DNA from: Uloborus plumipes
Lineage: Eukaryota > Arthropoda > Arachnida > Araneae > Uloboridae
Assembly: GCA_038373865.1 (NCBI GenBank)
Contig: JAXGGA010003021.1
Coordinates: 46,250 to 110,249, forward strand
DNA length: 64,000 bases
Direction of reading: 5' to 3'
Under the pieces are notes generated by a model. That model saw only the letters and a list, made by a program, of their open reading frames with translations. It was not told the DNA's origin and did not search any database. A program made the position numbers and the translations under genes. This document shows, piece after piece, positions 47,347 to 60,900 of this stretch. How positions within the stretch are numbered: position 1 is the stretch's first letter; every line of letters begins with the position of its first letter.

Positions 47347-48859
47347 TGTGATGTTCATCACATTGTTTATTTTATTTAAGTTTTCACTGCACCCCCATTC
47401 TTGTCCCACGAGAAACCGAGCCCAGAAATGTGAGGTCTGCAAAATGCAAATGAGTTCCCGGGTTCTATGTGTGGAAAGCCACAACGACTTTTTACAATGC
47501 TGCATCTAACGGGTCAGCCGGGAATTTTGAGCCCTGGGAATTTTTCTGATCGCCAGATACTTTTAGACCAATCAGCATTCAATGTCACTGAGAGTTTGCA
47601 GCGCGTGTGAGCGCTGTAAGAAAACACGCTTTCTGAAAAAACTTTGGCGGGCATTACAGTGTGCTGGACATGCGACTGATTTTTCCTTTTCGCGGTAGCG
47701 AAAAGTGCCGGACGGGGCATGATTTTTGTCGGGGAGGATCGCCCGGTGTTCGACCAGTGGCTTAATTTTTGATTTAGAAGATGAAGAGTGCCGGACGAGG
47801 CACTTACCTGAAAGCGAAACGCTCCCAGTGAATTCACCTGGATAAGCGATGCCCCCGGACGCCGACCCATCGACTCTAGTAGTTTTGACTGGAGACTCAT
47901 CAATCGAAAGTGCGGGATTATTCTGAGTAAATATGGCCCTCCTCTTTTTCTAGAGTTTCAAGTTAAGCGTAAAAGCATGGTCATTAATGCTATCCTCCGC
48001 TCATGCCGATTTGTTTCTCTTATTTTTGTTTTTGCTCTCTACGCATTGTGTAGAAGTTAAGACAGGATGGTAGTTACTGTATTTGAGAATGACCTTTTGT
48101 TACAGTGCACAATTTTGTATCTTTGGTTTTTGAGAACAAAATTTTGGTTTATGTGTATCTAACATTACTTAAAAGGAATATATATTACTGGCTGCGACTC
48201 AGTTGTCTGAGCGACTGAAAACTTGTATTGTTTGATGGCTGTATTTTTCTCGAGGTGAGAACAACATGTATTTCTTTGACTACAGACATGTTTTTCAAAC
48301 ATATTTTTGATATGGTATGCCGTTCCTCATGGAGTCTTATTTGTTTTTGAGAAAGCGGAAATGCTTGTTCAAGGTTTACGTTATAATTTCTGATGAAAAT
48401 ATGAGGATGTGTGCACGATTTGAGCAAAAATAAAATATTGAAATTATGACTCCTACAAAGTTTTCAGAGTGTTTTTTTGTTTTATGTTTTTGATGAATTT
48501 GACTATTTACTGATGGATAATTTCATTGCCTTTTCATGCTCTTCGTCAATTTCTTACGAGGGAGAATAAAGCCGATTTCTGGTCAGGATGTTTCTATCCT
48601 CCAATCTTTCCCCGAGCGACTCCAATGTGCGAAGCTGTTGGTAACTTTATAACATCTTTCAGTTTATATCCCACCTTGAATTTTCAGGAATAGCTTCCCA
48701 CGAATGACGGGTGCTCTCTTGCCATTTTGATGTTTCTAACATCCTACGTGTACAGATCCCCTTCGGTGGGGGTTCTGAAGAACCTGGGGGTTAGTTTACA
48801 ACGCGCAAAATGTACTACTTTTCCTTGAAGAACCTTTTGAACCCAAAACCCCCACCACA
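47347..48859 (+). mobile_element. Probable Gypsy 5' LTR (boundaries provisional)
   Basis: It ends CCACCACA directly before a primer-binding-like TGGCGCCGTGACC (48865-48877), as an LTR should. The start is provisional: TGTGATGTTCATCACA at 47347 follows a purine tract (AAGGGGGGTAA), and a similar TGTGATGTTCATCA lies at 47238. The 3' LTR would be beyond the window, so this cannot be confirmed here. Confidence 0.45.
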
Positions 48860-49045
48860 TACTTTGGCGCCGTGACCAGGATTTTTTTTTGTTTTTTCTT
48901 TTTCCCCATCGGAACATACTTTGCGCCGTGACCAGTTCTTTTTTTCTTTTCCCCATCGTAACATTTTTTTGTGCCGAGTGACTGAAATTGTTTTGTTTTC
49001 CCCAATCGCAACATGTTTTGGTTTCATGACCAACCAGGATGTTTT
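48858..49045 (+). repeat. Gypsy leader with about four decaying PBS-like repeats
   Basis: ACATACTTTGGCGCCGTGAC, then related GCGCCGTGACCAG, GTGCCGAGTGACTG and GGTTTCATGACCAACCAG, recur roughly every 50-60 bp. Each is followed by T-rich sequence and CCCCATCG or CCCAATCG. The first copy is the likely tRNA primer-binding site. Confidence 0.6.
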
Positions 49046-49686
49046 TTTTCCCACCCTCCCTACCCCATTTTGACTTGTTTTCTAGAATGAAAACTTTTGC
49101 TTTTGTAATTTCTCAGTATGCGAGTGAATTGTTTTGACTTTGTGTCGAATTCATTTTGTCAAAATTTTAATTTAATGCGGATAGCTTTTCCTTTTTTTCA
49201 TTGAATTGAAAGTGAGCACACGAGCCCCAGTCATGAAAAGAGAAGCTGTTCCTGTATAGGGTCATGCCAGTGGTTATTATGCAATGTTTGATTTGTTGTG
49301 ACTATTGTTATGCAAATGTTACGTATGATTTGTTTACATGAGTAAGACACAGACAAAAACACAGACAGAACACAAATGTTTTTTAATTATGGCATGATCC
49401 CTTTGTTGCATTTTTTGTTGTGTGAATTTAAAATTGAAAATTTTACATATTTTGGTGATATTTACTGAGACAAATTGACGTATTCTCTGTGACATGATAT
49501 GAAAATTCTGTGATACATTTTCAATTTTATGTGTGTCAGGGAATCCCAAGCAGACAAAACTCATTTCCACCTTAAGTTTTTTTTGGTGCATGAGCTAGTG
49601 ATAACTTTTCTCTCCCTCGCTGTAACTTCATGTGTACACTGTGATGAGAATTTGACTCTTTTCCCGTGTTGCTCACACACTTAAAC

Positions 49687-51252
49687 ATGGCTAGAAACCG
49701 TCAAGCTGCTCCGACAGCAACTACCCCTCGCTCAAGCTCACCAAAAGCTCCCTTCATGTTCACAATTGCTCCATTTTCAGGAGAACCTGACCAAGTGGAG
49801 TACTTTGTTGAACAGTTGAAGGATTTAGCTAGAGTTAACAAATGGGGGGAAGAGAAGTCAATTTTGTACCTAAAAAGCAAGCTCACCGGAGCCGCTTTCC
49901 GATACATGAAAGAAACTCCACGTTTGAGGTATGCAACTTCGCTGGATGTTCTCACAAGTGCATTAATTGACTTTTTCAAAAAACCAGATATGACATACAC
50001 TATGACTGATTTTCATCAGATTGCTTTCCAACCCAATGAGTCAATTTTGAGCATAGCTCACAGAATTACAGTAATTACAACACAGGTCTTCAAAATTACT
50101 AATGCTGAGGCCATTGATCAAATTTTGCTACAGAAATTCATAAGCGTCCTTCCACAAACAGTCAGAATTAAAATTTTAGAAGAAAATATTTCCAAATTTG
50201 ACAAAGCTGTAAAAAGGGCACAAGAAATTGAAACAATTGTTGCTTCCGCAGAAGCTTACAGGACGGAAATACCCACTAATGAACACATACTAAAATTAGA
50301 AAAGAAAATTGTTGAATTAGAAAACAAATATAGGAAAGACACAGAAGTGGTAGCCTACACCACTGAGGTAAACAAAACTGAAATTGGTAAAAACACAAGA
50401 GAATTACCAAATACCTCACAATTTGTTGAACACAATCAAGAAGTTCGAAACACAAACCCTATCCGCTCTAAGAAAATTGTTTGTTTTTACTGCAATAAAA
50501 CGGGACATTTTAGACGAAATTGTTTCCTTTTCCACAAACATGCCGGCAATGGGGCTAGAGAAAGAAATTACACAAATAGGGGTAACAGTAGAAGAGGCAA
50601 CATTAACTCTCAGCAACGAGGCAGAGGGTTTAACAACTATAATACAAATGTGCAAAACAGAAATTATGATCATGACAGATATGCACCAGAAGAGCAACAC
50701 AGTTTTTTTGAGAATTCGGGAAATAACTCTAACAATCACTATAGAGGACAACATAATTTTTCAAATTTCCTGAACACAACGAGTGAGAGGAAAACTTTTA
50801 ATGATCAGGGCACTCAAAGTTGTTTTCCAGTAAAAGTTATTGATAAGAATGTAGATGGTAATGAACCTTTGTCTGCTTCGGAACCTCTCAGAAACTGTGT
50901 ACCACCCAATGATAATTACCAAAATGCATATTTGGTTAATACAAACTATGACTTTGCACCCACACAATCACACTACACAATTCCTAACACTAATTTTGAA
51001 ACGAGTAACAACAAGGTGTCAAATGGACTGTTATATGACACGCTTGATCATGAACGTTATCAAAATAACACAAATGTAAACTCCAGGGCAGTTAAGACCC
51101 TGTCTTCTACACAAACACAGACCTCACCTGTCAGAGGTAAACACAAGTTTCCTTCAGTTGAGGCGGTAGAATTTATACCAGGCTCTTTTAATTTGTTAAA
51201 TGAGACGCCAAAACACATTTATAACAAAATGCCGTTTGTGGAGATTCAAATA
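49687..51252 (+). CDS. gag: Gypsy-type Gag (N-terminal part of a split Gag-Pol frame)
   Basis: The first ATG (49687) opens 522 codons up to the Copia insertion. A retrotransposon Gag capsid region (FSGEPDQVEYFVEQL, about residues 30-200) is followed by a CCHC zinc knuckle, CFYCNKTGHFRRNC (about 268-281), then an Asn-rich, low-complexity region. Gag packages the RNA into particles (family knowledge). The plus ORF runs a few more codons into the Copia LTR before a stop. The true frame continues at 63277, where the protease begins. Confidence 0.9.
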
Positions 51253-52332
51253 TGTTGGCTTTGGTTACCACTAATGGTTTTAATTTAAATTTAGTTTGAA
51301 GTCTCTAAGAGACAAAACTAAGTTAAAGCCATGAAGATTAAATGCGCCGTATAGTGTCCGTGAAGAGACAAGTTAAGAAACAATATTTCCAAAGAATATT
51401 TAAATTTATTAATTACTTAAACATGTTAAAGTTAAAGTTCAAAAAACAATTCAACAGGGCTGCACAGTGTTGTAGTGAAAGTCAGTAGATAATATGTTAT
51501 CAAAAAATGTCACCAAGTAGGATCTCCAGCATTGGATGTCACGTCCCGGGAATCAGGCAACTTGAGCCCCAGGCTCGGAACTCACAGGCTGGCACTATCC
51601 GTCAGCTGGCGATGCTCGAAAACTTGAATGATCTCCGACTTCAGTGCAGTCATCCCCGGGTTCATTAAACGATGGAACCCGGCCACCAATAAGATAAATT
51701 ATCAATTTTCACCTGGCCAAATTAATCACTACTTCATGGTCCAGGACTTGGTAAGCTGTAGCAGGTGCTGGAAACTTTTAAAAACGGAAACTAGTTGAGC
51801 TCATTTAATTTAAAAAAACTATGAAGTGGGTTTACAAGCAACCACACCTAATTCCAGCCAAGCATGGCTAACATCATCGGAAGCACCACGCTGCCTACGC
51901 AGCTACCAGCGAGAGCACCACAAGCTCAAGGCTGACTAGGTGAAAAGCGAAGAGAAGAGAGAGAGCATCGGTAGTGCCCGCTATTTATAGTGGTAGGTGC
52001 GTCAGCAGACGTCACATTTGATTTCCGTACTGCCCTGCTCATTAGCATATGAGCCACTTTGGTTTTTCCTCCACTAAACACCAGACCGAATTTCGAAAAA
52101 CTCTGCAGCAGCCGGACACCAACAACTCAACTCTTATGTTTTGATTTGGAAGATGGCCGCGATTGGTTTGAAGTGTGCTGCGCCAGCGTGATCGATTAAA
52201 CGTGGGGAGATGAGGTTCGTGCTTTAATTTTACTTTTAAATTTATACTATTGTACTAAATTTGTACTTATAATTTTAATAACACATAGCCCTGCGAGTCT
52301 GGGAACAAAAATAAAGGTCTTTAGACCCAACA
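51253..52332 (-). repeat. Copia LTR 1 (3' LTR of copy 1)
   Basis: Terminal TGTTGG..CCAACA. On the minus strand it holds a TATA box CTATAAATAG (51981-51990) and an AATAAA (51405-51410), so promoter and poly(A) signal are present. Its C at 51345 is T in the other two. Confidence 0.95.
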
Positions 52333-52514
52333 ATTCCCCCCTTCCCAGGCTCTCAGGGCAACAAGTTTTTTTTTTTTTTGAAAAAACATGTGAATTACAA
52401 TTCTTAAAACTTTGAAAAAACACTTATAAACATTAATTTTAAAAATTTTCAAAAAAACAGTTGAAAAAACACCTTGAAACATTAGAAAAACTTTGAACTT
52501 ATTTACAACAACTT

Positions 52515-55500
52515 TCAACATTTCATTTGACTCTTGACATCTCTTTTCTTGTTATCAAAGTCACCAAAAATCATTTTGCACATTCTTTCTAAAGCTACTT
52601 TTGTTAATGGCTTTGTAAAAATGTCAGCAGAATTTTCCCCGCTTTTAACATATTTCAATTCAAATGCATTTTGTTTAACAAAGTTTCTGACAAAATGATA
52701 CCTGACTGCTACATGCTTAGTTCGATTATTTTCTATGGGAGATTTTGAAAAATCGATGGCAGAAATATTATCACAATTAATTATAGTTTTGTTAAATTTA
52801 TACCCCGGTATTTTAAATTTGGATATTTCTTTTAAAATTCTTTTTAACCATACCACTTCTTTTGCGGTTTCCCCTAACGCTATATATTCAGCCTCCATGG
52901 TAGATAACGACACACTTTTTTTGTTTAGCTGTCCTCCAAATAACCGGTACTTTATCAATATAAACTATAATTCCCCCCATCGAAGTTCTGTCATCCCTAT
53001 TAGCTGCATAGTCAGAATCAGAGAACCCGTTAATTTCAATTTCGTTTATAGCACTTAAATTTAATTTATAGTAATTTGTGTATTTTAAATATCCCAAAAG
53101 TCTTAATAGACATTCCCAATGTTTTTTCCCCGGATTAGCCTGAAATTGTGAAAGTACATTAACCGCGTAAGAAATGTCTGGTCGGGTTTTCCCTGCTATA
53201 TAGGACAAACATCCCAATAAGTTGCGAAAAGGCAACCTGTCCATTTCTTGGACTTCTTGTTCCGTTTTCGGACAATCTTCCTTAGTTAAAATTGTGCCTT
53301 TCGCAATTGGGAGGGTCGAAAATGGGTACTTGTACGAGTCAAAACCCTCACAGATCTTTTTGATGTAAGAATTTTGATGTATAAAAATTTTCCCCCCTAT
53401 TTCTTCGAATTCCACCCCCAATAAATTTTTAGTTTTTCCTAATTCCTTTATATCATATACCCTGGCCAAATCATCTACCGCAGTCCTAATTATTTTTTCA
53501 TTTTTTCCAAAAACTAGGATGTCATCTACATAAATTAATAAAAATATTTCTTTGTTACGGGTATAAACACAGTTACTTGTCTTTAATTTTACAAAATTCA
53601 TTTTTTGGAGTGCTGTGTCGATTTCGACATACCAGTTTCTCCCCGACTGATGTAACCCATATAACGATTTCTTAAGATGACACACCCAATTTTCCCTCTC
53701 TTGGTCAATGAAGCCCTGCGGCTGTCGCATATATATTTCTTCCTCTAGGTCTGCGTAAAGGTACGCGTTTTTCACGTCTAACTGAAAATGGTTCCATCCG
53801 AGAAAAATGACAAAAATTGCAAAAAACACTCTGATTAAGATAAAATTTAAAACTGGGGCAAAAACTTCTGTGTAGGATTCGTTAGCTACCTGTTTGTTTC
53901 CCATTACTACCAATCTCGATTTAAATCGTGCAATCTCCCCCTTGTCATTTCTTTTGATATCATACACCCACCGGCTATTGAGGATTGGTTTATTTTTAGG
54001 TTTAGGGACTAATTCCCACACCTCCCTCTGTTTTATTACTTTCATTTCCTCTGCCATGGATTGTTTCCATTCCTCGACTTCTGGGGTTTTTATGCACTGG
54101 CTATAAGACTGAGGAATTAACACTTCTGTCAGGTTTGCCTCTGGAGTTACCTCATTTTGATTTTCTGACTCGCTATCCTCACTTACTATCTCACCTACCT
54201 CCCCTGAAGTTGGGTCTTTAGTGGAAAAATTGAAAAAATTTGGGTCAAAAGGAATGTTGTTATTTTCACAATACTTTTTAGCATCGGGAACTGACCTCAA
54301 TTTTACCTTATCATCCCCTTTTATCCCGTAGTATATATCGTGCCTCTTTTCCTTTTTCCTCTTCACTGCTTTCCGAACCCATTCTATTCTTTTGCTCGGG
54401 GCTGGTGAGCCAATATTTTCAATTTCCCTTTCGGACTCTATTTCACTTAGCGGTCTCACAAAAGAGTAATTTTCCCCCCTTTGTTTCTTTTGAAAATTTG
54501 CATTTTTTTCTGCCCCCCAGTTTTCATCTTCGAGAAAAATTACATCTATGGTTTCAAAAATTCGCCTTTCTTCTACGTCCCAGATTCTGTACCCTTTGGT
54601 TTGAGTCGCATATCCCATCATAATGCCCTTTTTCCCACGCATGTCGAATTTTTTTAACTTATGCTTGGGTAGGCCTCTTATGGCAACGCACCCAAATCTA
54701 CGGATATGTTTCACAGAAGGAATTCTACCGCAGAACAACTCAAATGGGGTTTTTCCCCTACCTTTTAACACTGTACGATTGCGGACGTAGTTAAAGCACA
54801 TTACAGCCTCTGTCCAAAATTCCTGGGACAACCCGGCTGATTTTAGCATAGTTCTCATGGCACTGGCTAAGGTTAAATTGTATCTTTCTACCATTCCATT
54901 TTGTTCTGGTGTATACGTGTTCGTTCGTTCAATCCTAATCCCTTCTTTCCTGAAATGATTCTTAAAATTTTCATTATCAAATTCCCCCCCATTATCTGAT
55001 TTTACGGCCAAAATTTTCTTCCCCAAGAATCTTTCTACCCGCCTTTGGTAGCGTACAAAATAATCAAAAGCTTCATCCTTGGTTCTAAGGAAAAACACTG
55101 TTGCTTTTCTTGAAAAATCATCGATTAAAGAAAAAATGTACCGTTTACCATTAAAACTTTCCTGTGGGAGGGGTCCCATTAAATCCATGCTAATCAATTC
55201 AAGAGGGGCCTTTGTATAAGGTCCTGGGATGGGTTTGAACGAACGCCTACGTTTTTTCCCTAACATGCATGGTTCACACCTGCTAACTTTACTGTTACTT
55301 ATATGTAGGCCATAGACACAATTTTGTTTTTCAGTTTCTAAAATAGTATTACAATTTATATGACAAAATCTATTATGCCACAATTCCAAGTCTAAACCCT
55401 TTCCTTCAGATACATTGGCTTGAGGCATATTTTTATCGAACAAAAAACATGATGGTTTTACAAAATAAAGTCTATCCTCCAGGTGAGCAGTGAAAAGTTT

Positions 55501-56640
55501 AACATTGTCCTTATTAAAAACACAAATTCTGCCTGGGTACCATCTGAGTTTGAAACCCATACTGTCGATACTTGACGCAGAGATCAAATTTCTCCTCAGC
55601 GATGGAGCAAAATAAACTTTATTCAAAATAATATTTACTGGGCCATTATCTGATATTACTTGAAATTTTATTTTTCCTACACCCTCAATTTTTCCTTCAG
55701 CTCCGCCCACAGCAACTTCTAACTTAATATTTTTAATTTCTTGAAATTCGCAAAACAAATTTCTATCTTTCGCGAAATGGAACGTGCTTCCACTATCAAA
55801 AAGAAAATCATTATTGCTTAAATTTGCATTAGTATTGTGGGCCTCTACTTCATTTATTGTACAGAGCATAGCTGCTTGAGGAATATTTTTCTTTTGGGAG
55901 TTCCGATTTCTTTGGGGGTTCCATTTTTTATTTTTGCTCCAACACTGATTAGAAATGTGGCCTTTTTTTCCACACGAAAAACAGACTTTATTTTTAAAGC
56001 CTGAACCTCTCCTCTCCACGTTAGGTTTCTTTTGAGTCAAAAAAGTACTTCCCCCCGATGTGAAATTCTCAGATTCATCCCCCAAAAATTTATTCCTACC
56101 CTCCTCAGCGAGTAGTTCTTCCAAAACTTTTGAAAAAGTAAATTTTGATTCGTCCCACCTGTATATTGTCTGAACAATTCCTCTAAAGTTTTGACCAAGG
56201 TTTCTAATTAATTGAAAAGCTTTTAGTTTTTCATCCATTTTATAATCCGCGTCTTCTAGCTGGCGCAGAATACTTTTTAACCTCGCGGCAAACATGCCAA
56301 CTGACTCATCTTCGTTTATACGAGTTGAAAAAAATTGTTCCCATAATGCAGCAATCCTGGCTAAAGATGGGGGTTCAAAATTTAATTTTAAAGCATTCCA
56401 AATTTCGTGGGGATCCTCCAAATCATTGATCAAATGCTTAATATCTTCCTCCACGTTCAGGTAGATAATTGCCATTGCCTGGCCCCGTTTTTTCTTTTCA
56501 TCGGCCGTTGCCGCTTCCCCCAATTTTGTCTGGGTATTTTCCCAAAGATCTCTTTCAATTAGGATCATTTTCATATTACGACACCAGGATTGCCAATTCT
56601 GGGTATTCAGTTTAACAATTATTCGATAATCCCTATCCAT
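52515..56640 (-). CDS. Copia Gag-Pol polyprotein, copy 1 (one frameshift near its end)
   Basis: The main frame (56640 down to 52888, 1250 codons) has, in order: a UBN2-type Gag domain (1-210), zinc knuckle CFSCGKKGHISNQC (about 219-232), protease DSGS (about 280), the H..C..C..C pre-integrase finger (about 418-470), integrase core with D in MDLMGPL (about 483), D in SDNGGEF (about 545) and E in NGMVERY (about 583), reverse transcriptase with YVDD (about 1040), and the start of RNase H. The order integrase before RT defines Copia/Ty1. The frame is lost in a T7 run (52916-52922; A7 in sense). RNase H (STMEAEYIALGETAKEVVWL) continues in the next frame to 52515. Confidence 0.95.
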
Positions 56641-56722
56641 ATTCCTGGAAATAGAAAAACTTGCTCTTCAAAAAACGGACACTTGACCTAATAGCTTCTG
56701 CTACTTGACGCTCTGCTACCAC

Positions 56723-57802
56723 TGTTGGCTTTGGTTACCACTAATGGTTTTAATTTAAATTTAGTTTGAAGTCTCTAAGAGACAAAACTAAGTTAAAGCC
56801 ATGAAGATTAAATGTGCCGTATAGTGTCCGTGAAGAGACAAGTTAAGAAACAATATTTCCAAAGAATATTTAAATTTATTAATTACTTAAACATGTTAAA
56901 GTTAAAGTTCAAAAAACAATTCAACAGGGCTGCACAGTGTTGTAGTGAAAGTCAGTAGATAATATGTTATCAAAAAATGTCACCAAGTAGGATCTCCAGC
57001 ATTGGATGTCACGTCCCGGGAATCAGGCAACTTGAGCCCCAGGCTCGGAACTCACAGGCTGGCACTATCCGTCAGCTGGCGATGCTCGAAAACTTGAATG
57101 ATCTCCGACTTCAGTGCAGTCATCCCCGGGTTCATTAAACGATGGAACCCGGCCACCAATAAGATAAATTATCAATTTTCACCTGGCCAAATTAATCACT
57201 ACTTCATGGTCCAGGACTTGGTAAGCTGTAGCAGGTGCTGGAAACTTTTAAAAACGGAAACTAGTTGAGCTCATTTAATTTAAAAAAACTATGAAGTGGG
57301 TTTACAAGCAACCACACCTAATTCCAGCCAAGCATGGCTAACATCATCGGAAGCACCACGCTGCCTACGCAGCTACCAGCGAGAGCACCACAAGCTCAAG
57401 GCTGACTAGGTGAAAAGCGAAGAGAAGAGAGAGAGCATCGGTAGTGCCCGCTATTTATAGTGGTAGGTGCGTCAGCAGACGTCACATTTGATTTCCGTAC
57501 TGCCCTGCTCATTAGCATATGAGCCACTTTGGTTTTTCCTCCACTAAACACCAGACCGAATTTCGAAAAACTCTGCAGCAGCCGGACACCAACAACTCAA
57601 CTCTTATGTTTTGATTTGGAAGATGGCCGCGATTGGTTTGAAGTGTGCTGCGCCAGCGTGATCGATTAAACGTGGGGAGATGAGGTTCGTGCTTTAATTT
57701 TACTTTTAAATTTATACTATTGTACTAAATTTGTACTTATAATTTTAATAACACATAGCCCTGCGAGTCTGGGAACAAAAATAAAGGTCTTTAGACCCAA
57801 CA
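56723..57802 (-). repeat. Copia LTR 2 (shared middle LTR)
   Basis: Same length and ends as LTR 1, with the TATA box at 57451-57460. It serves both as 5' LTR of copy 1 and 3' LTR of copy 2. Confidence 0.95.
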
Positions 57803-57984
57803 ATTCCCCCCTTCCCAGGCTCTCAGGGCAACAAGTTTTTTTTTTTTTTGAAAAAACATGTGAATTACAATTCTTAAAACTTTGAAAAAACACTTATAAA
57901 CATTAATTTTAAAAATTTTCAAAAAAACAGTTGAAAAAACACCTTGAAACATTAGAAAAACTTTGAACTTATTTACAACAACTT

Positions 57985-60900
57985 TCAACATTTCATTTGA
58001 CTCTTGACATCTCTTTTCTTGTTATCAAAGTCACCAAAAATCATTTTGCACATTCTTTCTAAAGCTACTTTTGTTAATGGCTTTGTAAAAATGTCAGCAG
58101 AATTTTCCCCGCTTTTAACATATTTCAATTCAAATTCATTTTGTTTAACAAAGTTTCTGACAAAATGATACCTGACTGCTACATGCTTAGTTCGATTATT
58201 TTCTATGGGAGATTTTGAAAAATCGATGGCAGAAATATTATCACAATTAATTATAGTTTTGTTAAATTTATACCCCGGTATTTTAAATTTGGATATTTCT
58301 TTTAAAATTCTTTTTAACCATACCACTTCTTTTGCGGTTTCCCCTAACGCTATATATTCAGCCTCCATGGTAGATAACGACACACTTTTTTTGTTTAGCT
58401 GTCCTCCAAATAACCGGTACTTTATCAATATAAACTATAATTCCCCCCATCGAAGTTCTGTCATCCCTATTAGCTGCATAGTCAGAATCAGAGAACCCGT
58501 TAATTTCAATTTCGTTTATAGCACTTAAATTTAATTTATAGTAATTTGTGTATTTTAAATATCCCAAAAGTCTTAATAGACATTCCCAATGTTTTTTCCC
58601 CGGATTAGCCTGAAATTGTGAAAGTACATTAACCGCGTAAGAAATGTCTGGTCGGGTTTTCCCTGCTATATAGGACAAACATCCCAATAAGTTGCGAAAA
58701 GGCAACCTGTCCATTTCTTGGACTTCTTGTTCCGTTTTCGGACAATCTTCCTTAGTTAAAATTGTGCCTTTCGCAATTGGGAGGGTCGAAAATGGGTACT
58801 TGTACGAGTCAAAACCCTCACAGATCTTTTTGATGTAAGAATTTTGATGTATAAAAATTTTCCCCCCTATTTCTTCGAATTCCACCCCAATAAATTTTTA
58901 GTTTTTCCTAATTCCTTTATATCATATACCCTGGCCAAATCATCTACCGCAGTCCTAATTATTTTTTCATTTTTTCCAAAAACTAGGATGTCATCTACAT
59001 AAATTAATAAAAATATTTCTTTGTTACGGGTATAAACACAGTTACTTGTCTTTAATTTTACAAAATTCATTTTTTGGAGTGCTGTGTCGATTTCGACATA
59101 CCAGTTTCTCCCCGACTGATGTAACCCATATAACGATTTCTTAAGATGACACACCCAATTTTCCCTCTCTTGGTCAATGAAGCCCTGCGGCTGTCGCATA
59201 TATATTTCTTCCTCTAGGTCTGCGTAAAGGTACGCGTTTTTCACGTCTAACTGAAAATGGTTCCATCCGAGAAAAATGACAAAAATTGCAAAAAACACTC
59301 TGATTAAGATAAAATTTAAAACTGGGGCAAAAACTTCTGTGTAGGATTCGTTAGCTACCTGTTTGTTTCCCATTACTACCAATCTCGATTTAAATCGTGC
59401 AATCTCCCCCTTGTCATTTCTTTTGATATCATACACCCACCGGCTATTGAGGATTGGTTTATTTTTAGGTTTAGGGACTAATTCCCACACCTCCCTCTGT
59501 TTTATTACTTTCATTTCCTCTGCCATGGATTGTTTCCATTCCTCGACTTCTGGGGTTTTTATGCACTGGCTATAAGACTGAGGAATTAACACTTCTGTCA
59601 GGTTTGCCTCTGGAGTTACCTCATTTTGATTTTCTGACTCGCTATCCTCACTTACTATCTCACCTACCTCCCCTGAAGTTGGGTCTTTAGTGGAAAAATT
59701 GAAAAAATTTGGGTCAAAAGGAATGTTGTTATTTTCACAATACTTTTTAGCATCGGGAACTGACCTCAATTTTACCTTATCATCCCCTTTTATCCCGTAG
59801 TATATATCGTGCCTCTTTTCCTTTTTCCTCTTCACTGCTTTCCGAACCCATTCTATTCTTTTGCTCGGGGCTGGTGAGCCAATATTTTCAATTTCCCTTT
59901 CGGACTCTATTTCACTTAGCGGTCTCACAAAAGAGTAATTTTCCCCCCTTTGTTTCTTTTGAAAATTTGCATTTTTTTCTGCCCCCCAGTTTTCATCTTC
60001 GAGAAAAATTACATCTATGGTTTCAAAAATTCGCCTTTCTTCTACGTCCCAGATTCTGTACCCTTTGGTTTGAGTCGCATATCCCATCATAATGCCCTTT
60101 TTCCCACGCATGTCGAATTTTTTTAACTTATGCTTGGGTAGGCCTCTTATGGCAACGCACCCAAATCTACGGATATGTTTCACAGAAGGAATTCTACCGC
60201 AGAACAACTCAAATGGGGTTTTTCCCCTACCTTTTAACACTGTACGATTGCGGACGTAGTTAAAGCACATTACAGCCTCTGTCCAAAATTCCTGGGACAA
60301 CCCGGCTGATTTTAGCATAGTTCTCATGGCACTGGCTAAGGTTAAATTGTATCTTTCTACCATTCCATTTTGTTCTGGTGTATACGTGTTCGTTCGTTCA
60401 ATCCTAATCCCTTCTTTCCTGAAATGATTCTTAAAATTTTCATTATCAAATTCCCCCCCATTATCTGATTTTACGGCCAAAATTTTCTTCCCCAAGAATC
60501 TTTCTACCCGCCTTTGGTAGCGTACAAAATAATCAAAAGCTTCATCCTTGGTTCTAAGGAAAAACACTGTTGCTTTTCTTGAAAAATCATCGATTAAAGA
60601 AAAAATGTACCGTTTACCATTAAAACTTTCCTGTGGGAGGGGTCCCATTAAATCCATGCTAATCAATTCAAGAGGGGCCTTTGTATAAGGTCCTGGGATG
60701 GGTTTGAACGAACGCCTACGTTTTTTCCCTAACATGCATGGTTCACACCTGCTAACTTTACTGTTACTTATATGTAGGCCATAGACACAATTTTGTTTTT
60801 CAGTTTCTAAAATAGTATTACAATTTATATGACAAAATCTATTATGCCACAATTCCAAGTCTAAACCCTTTCCTTCAGATACATTGGCTTGAGGCATATT

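Noticed and set aside
47514..47903. 129-aa minus ORF that might be a BAR exon of ASAP
   Set aside because: No BAR-like heptads or ASAP similarity. It lies in the putative Gypsy LTR.
48744..49054. Lys-rich minus ORFs of 70-79 aa
   Set aside because: They arise from the repeated T-rich Gypsy leader read in antisense.
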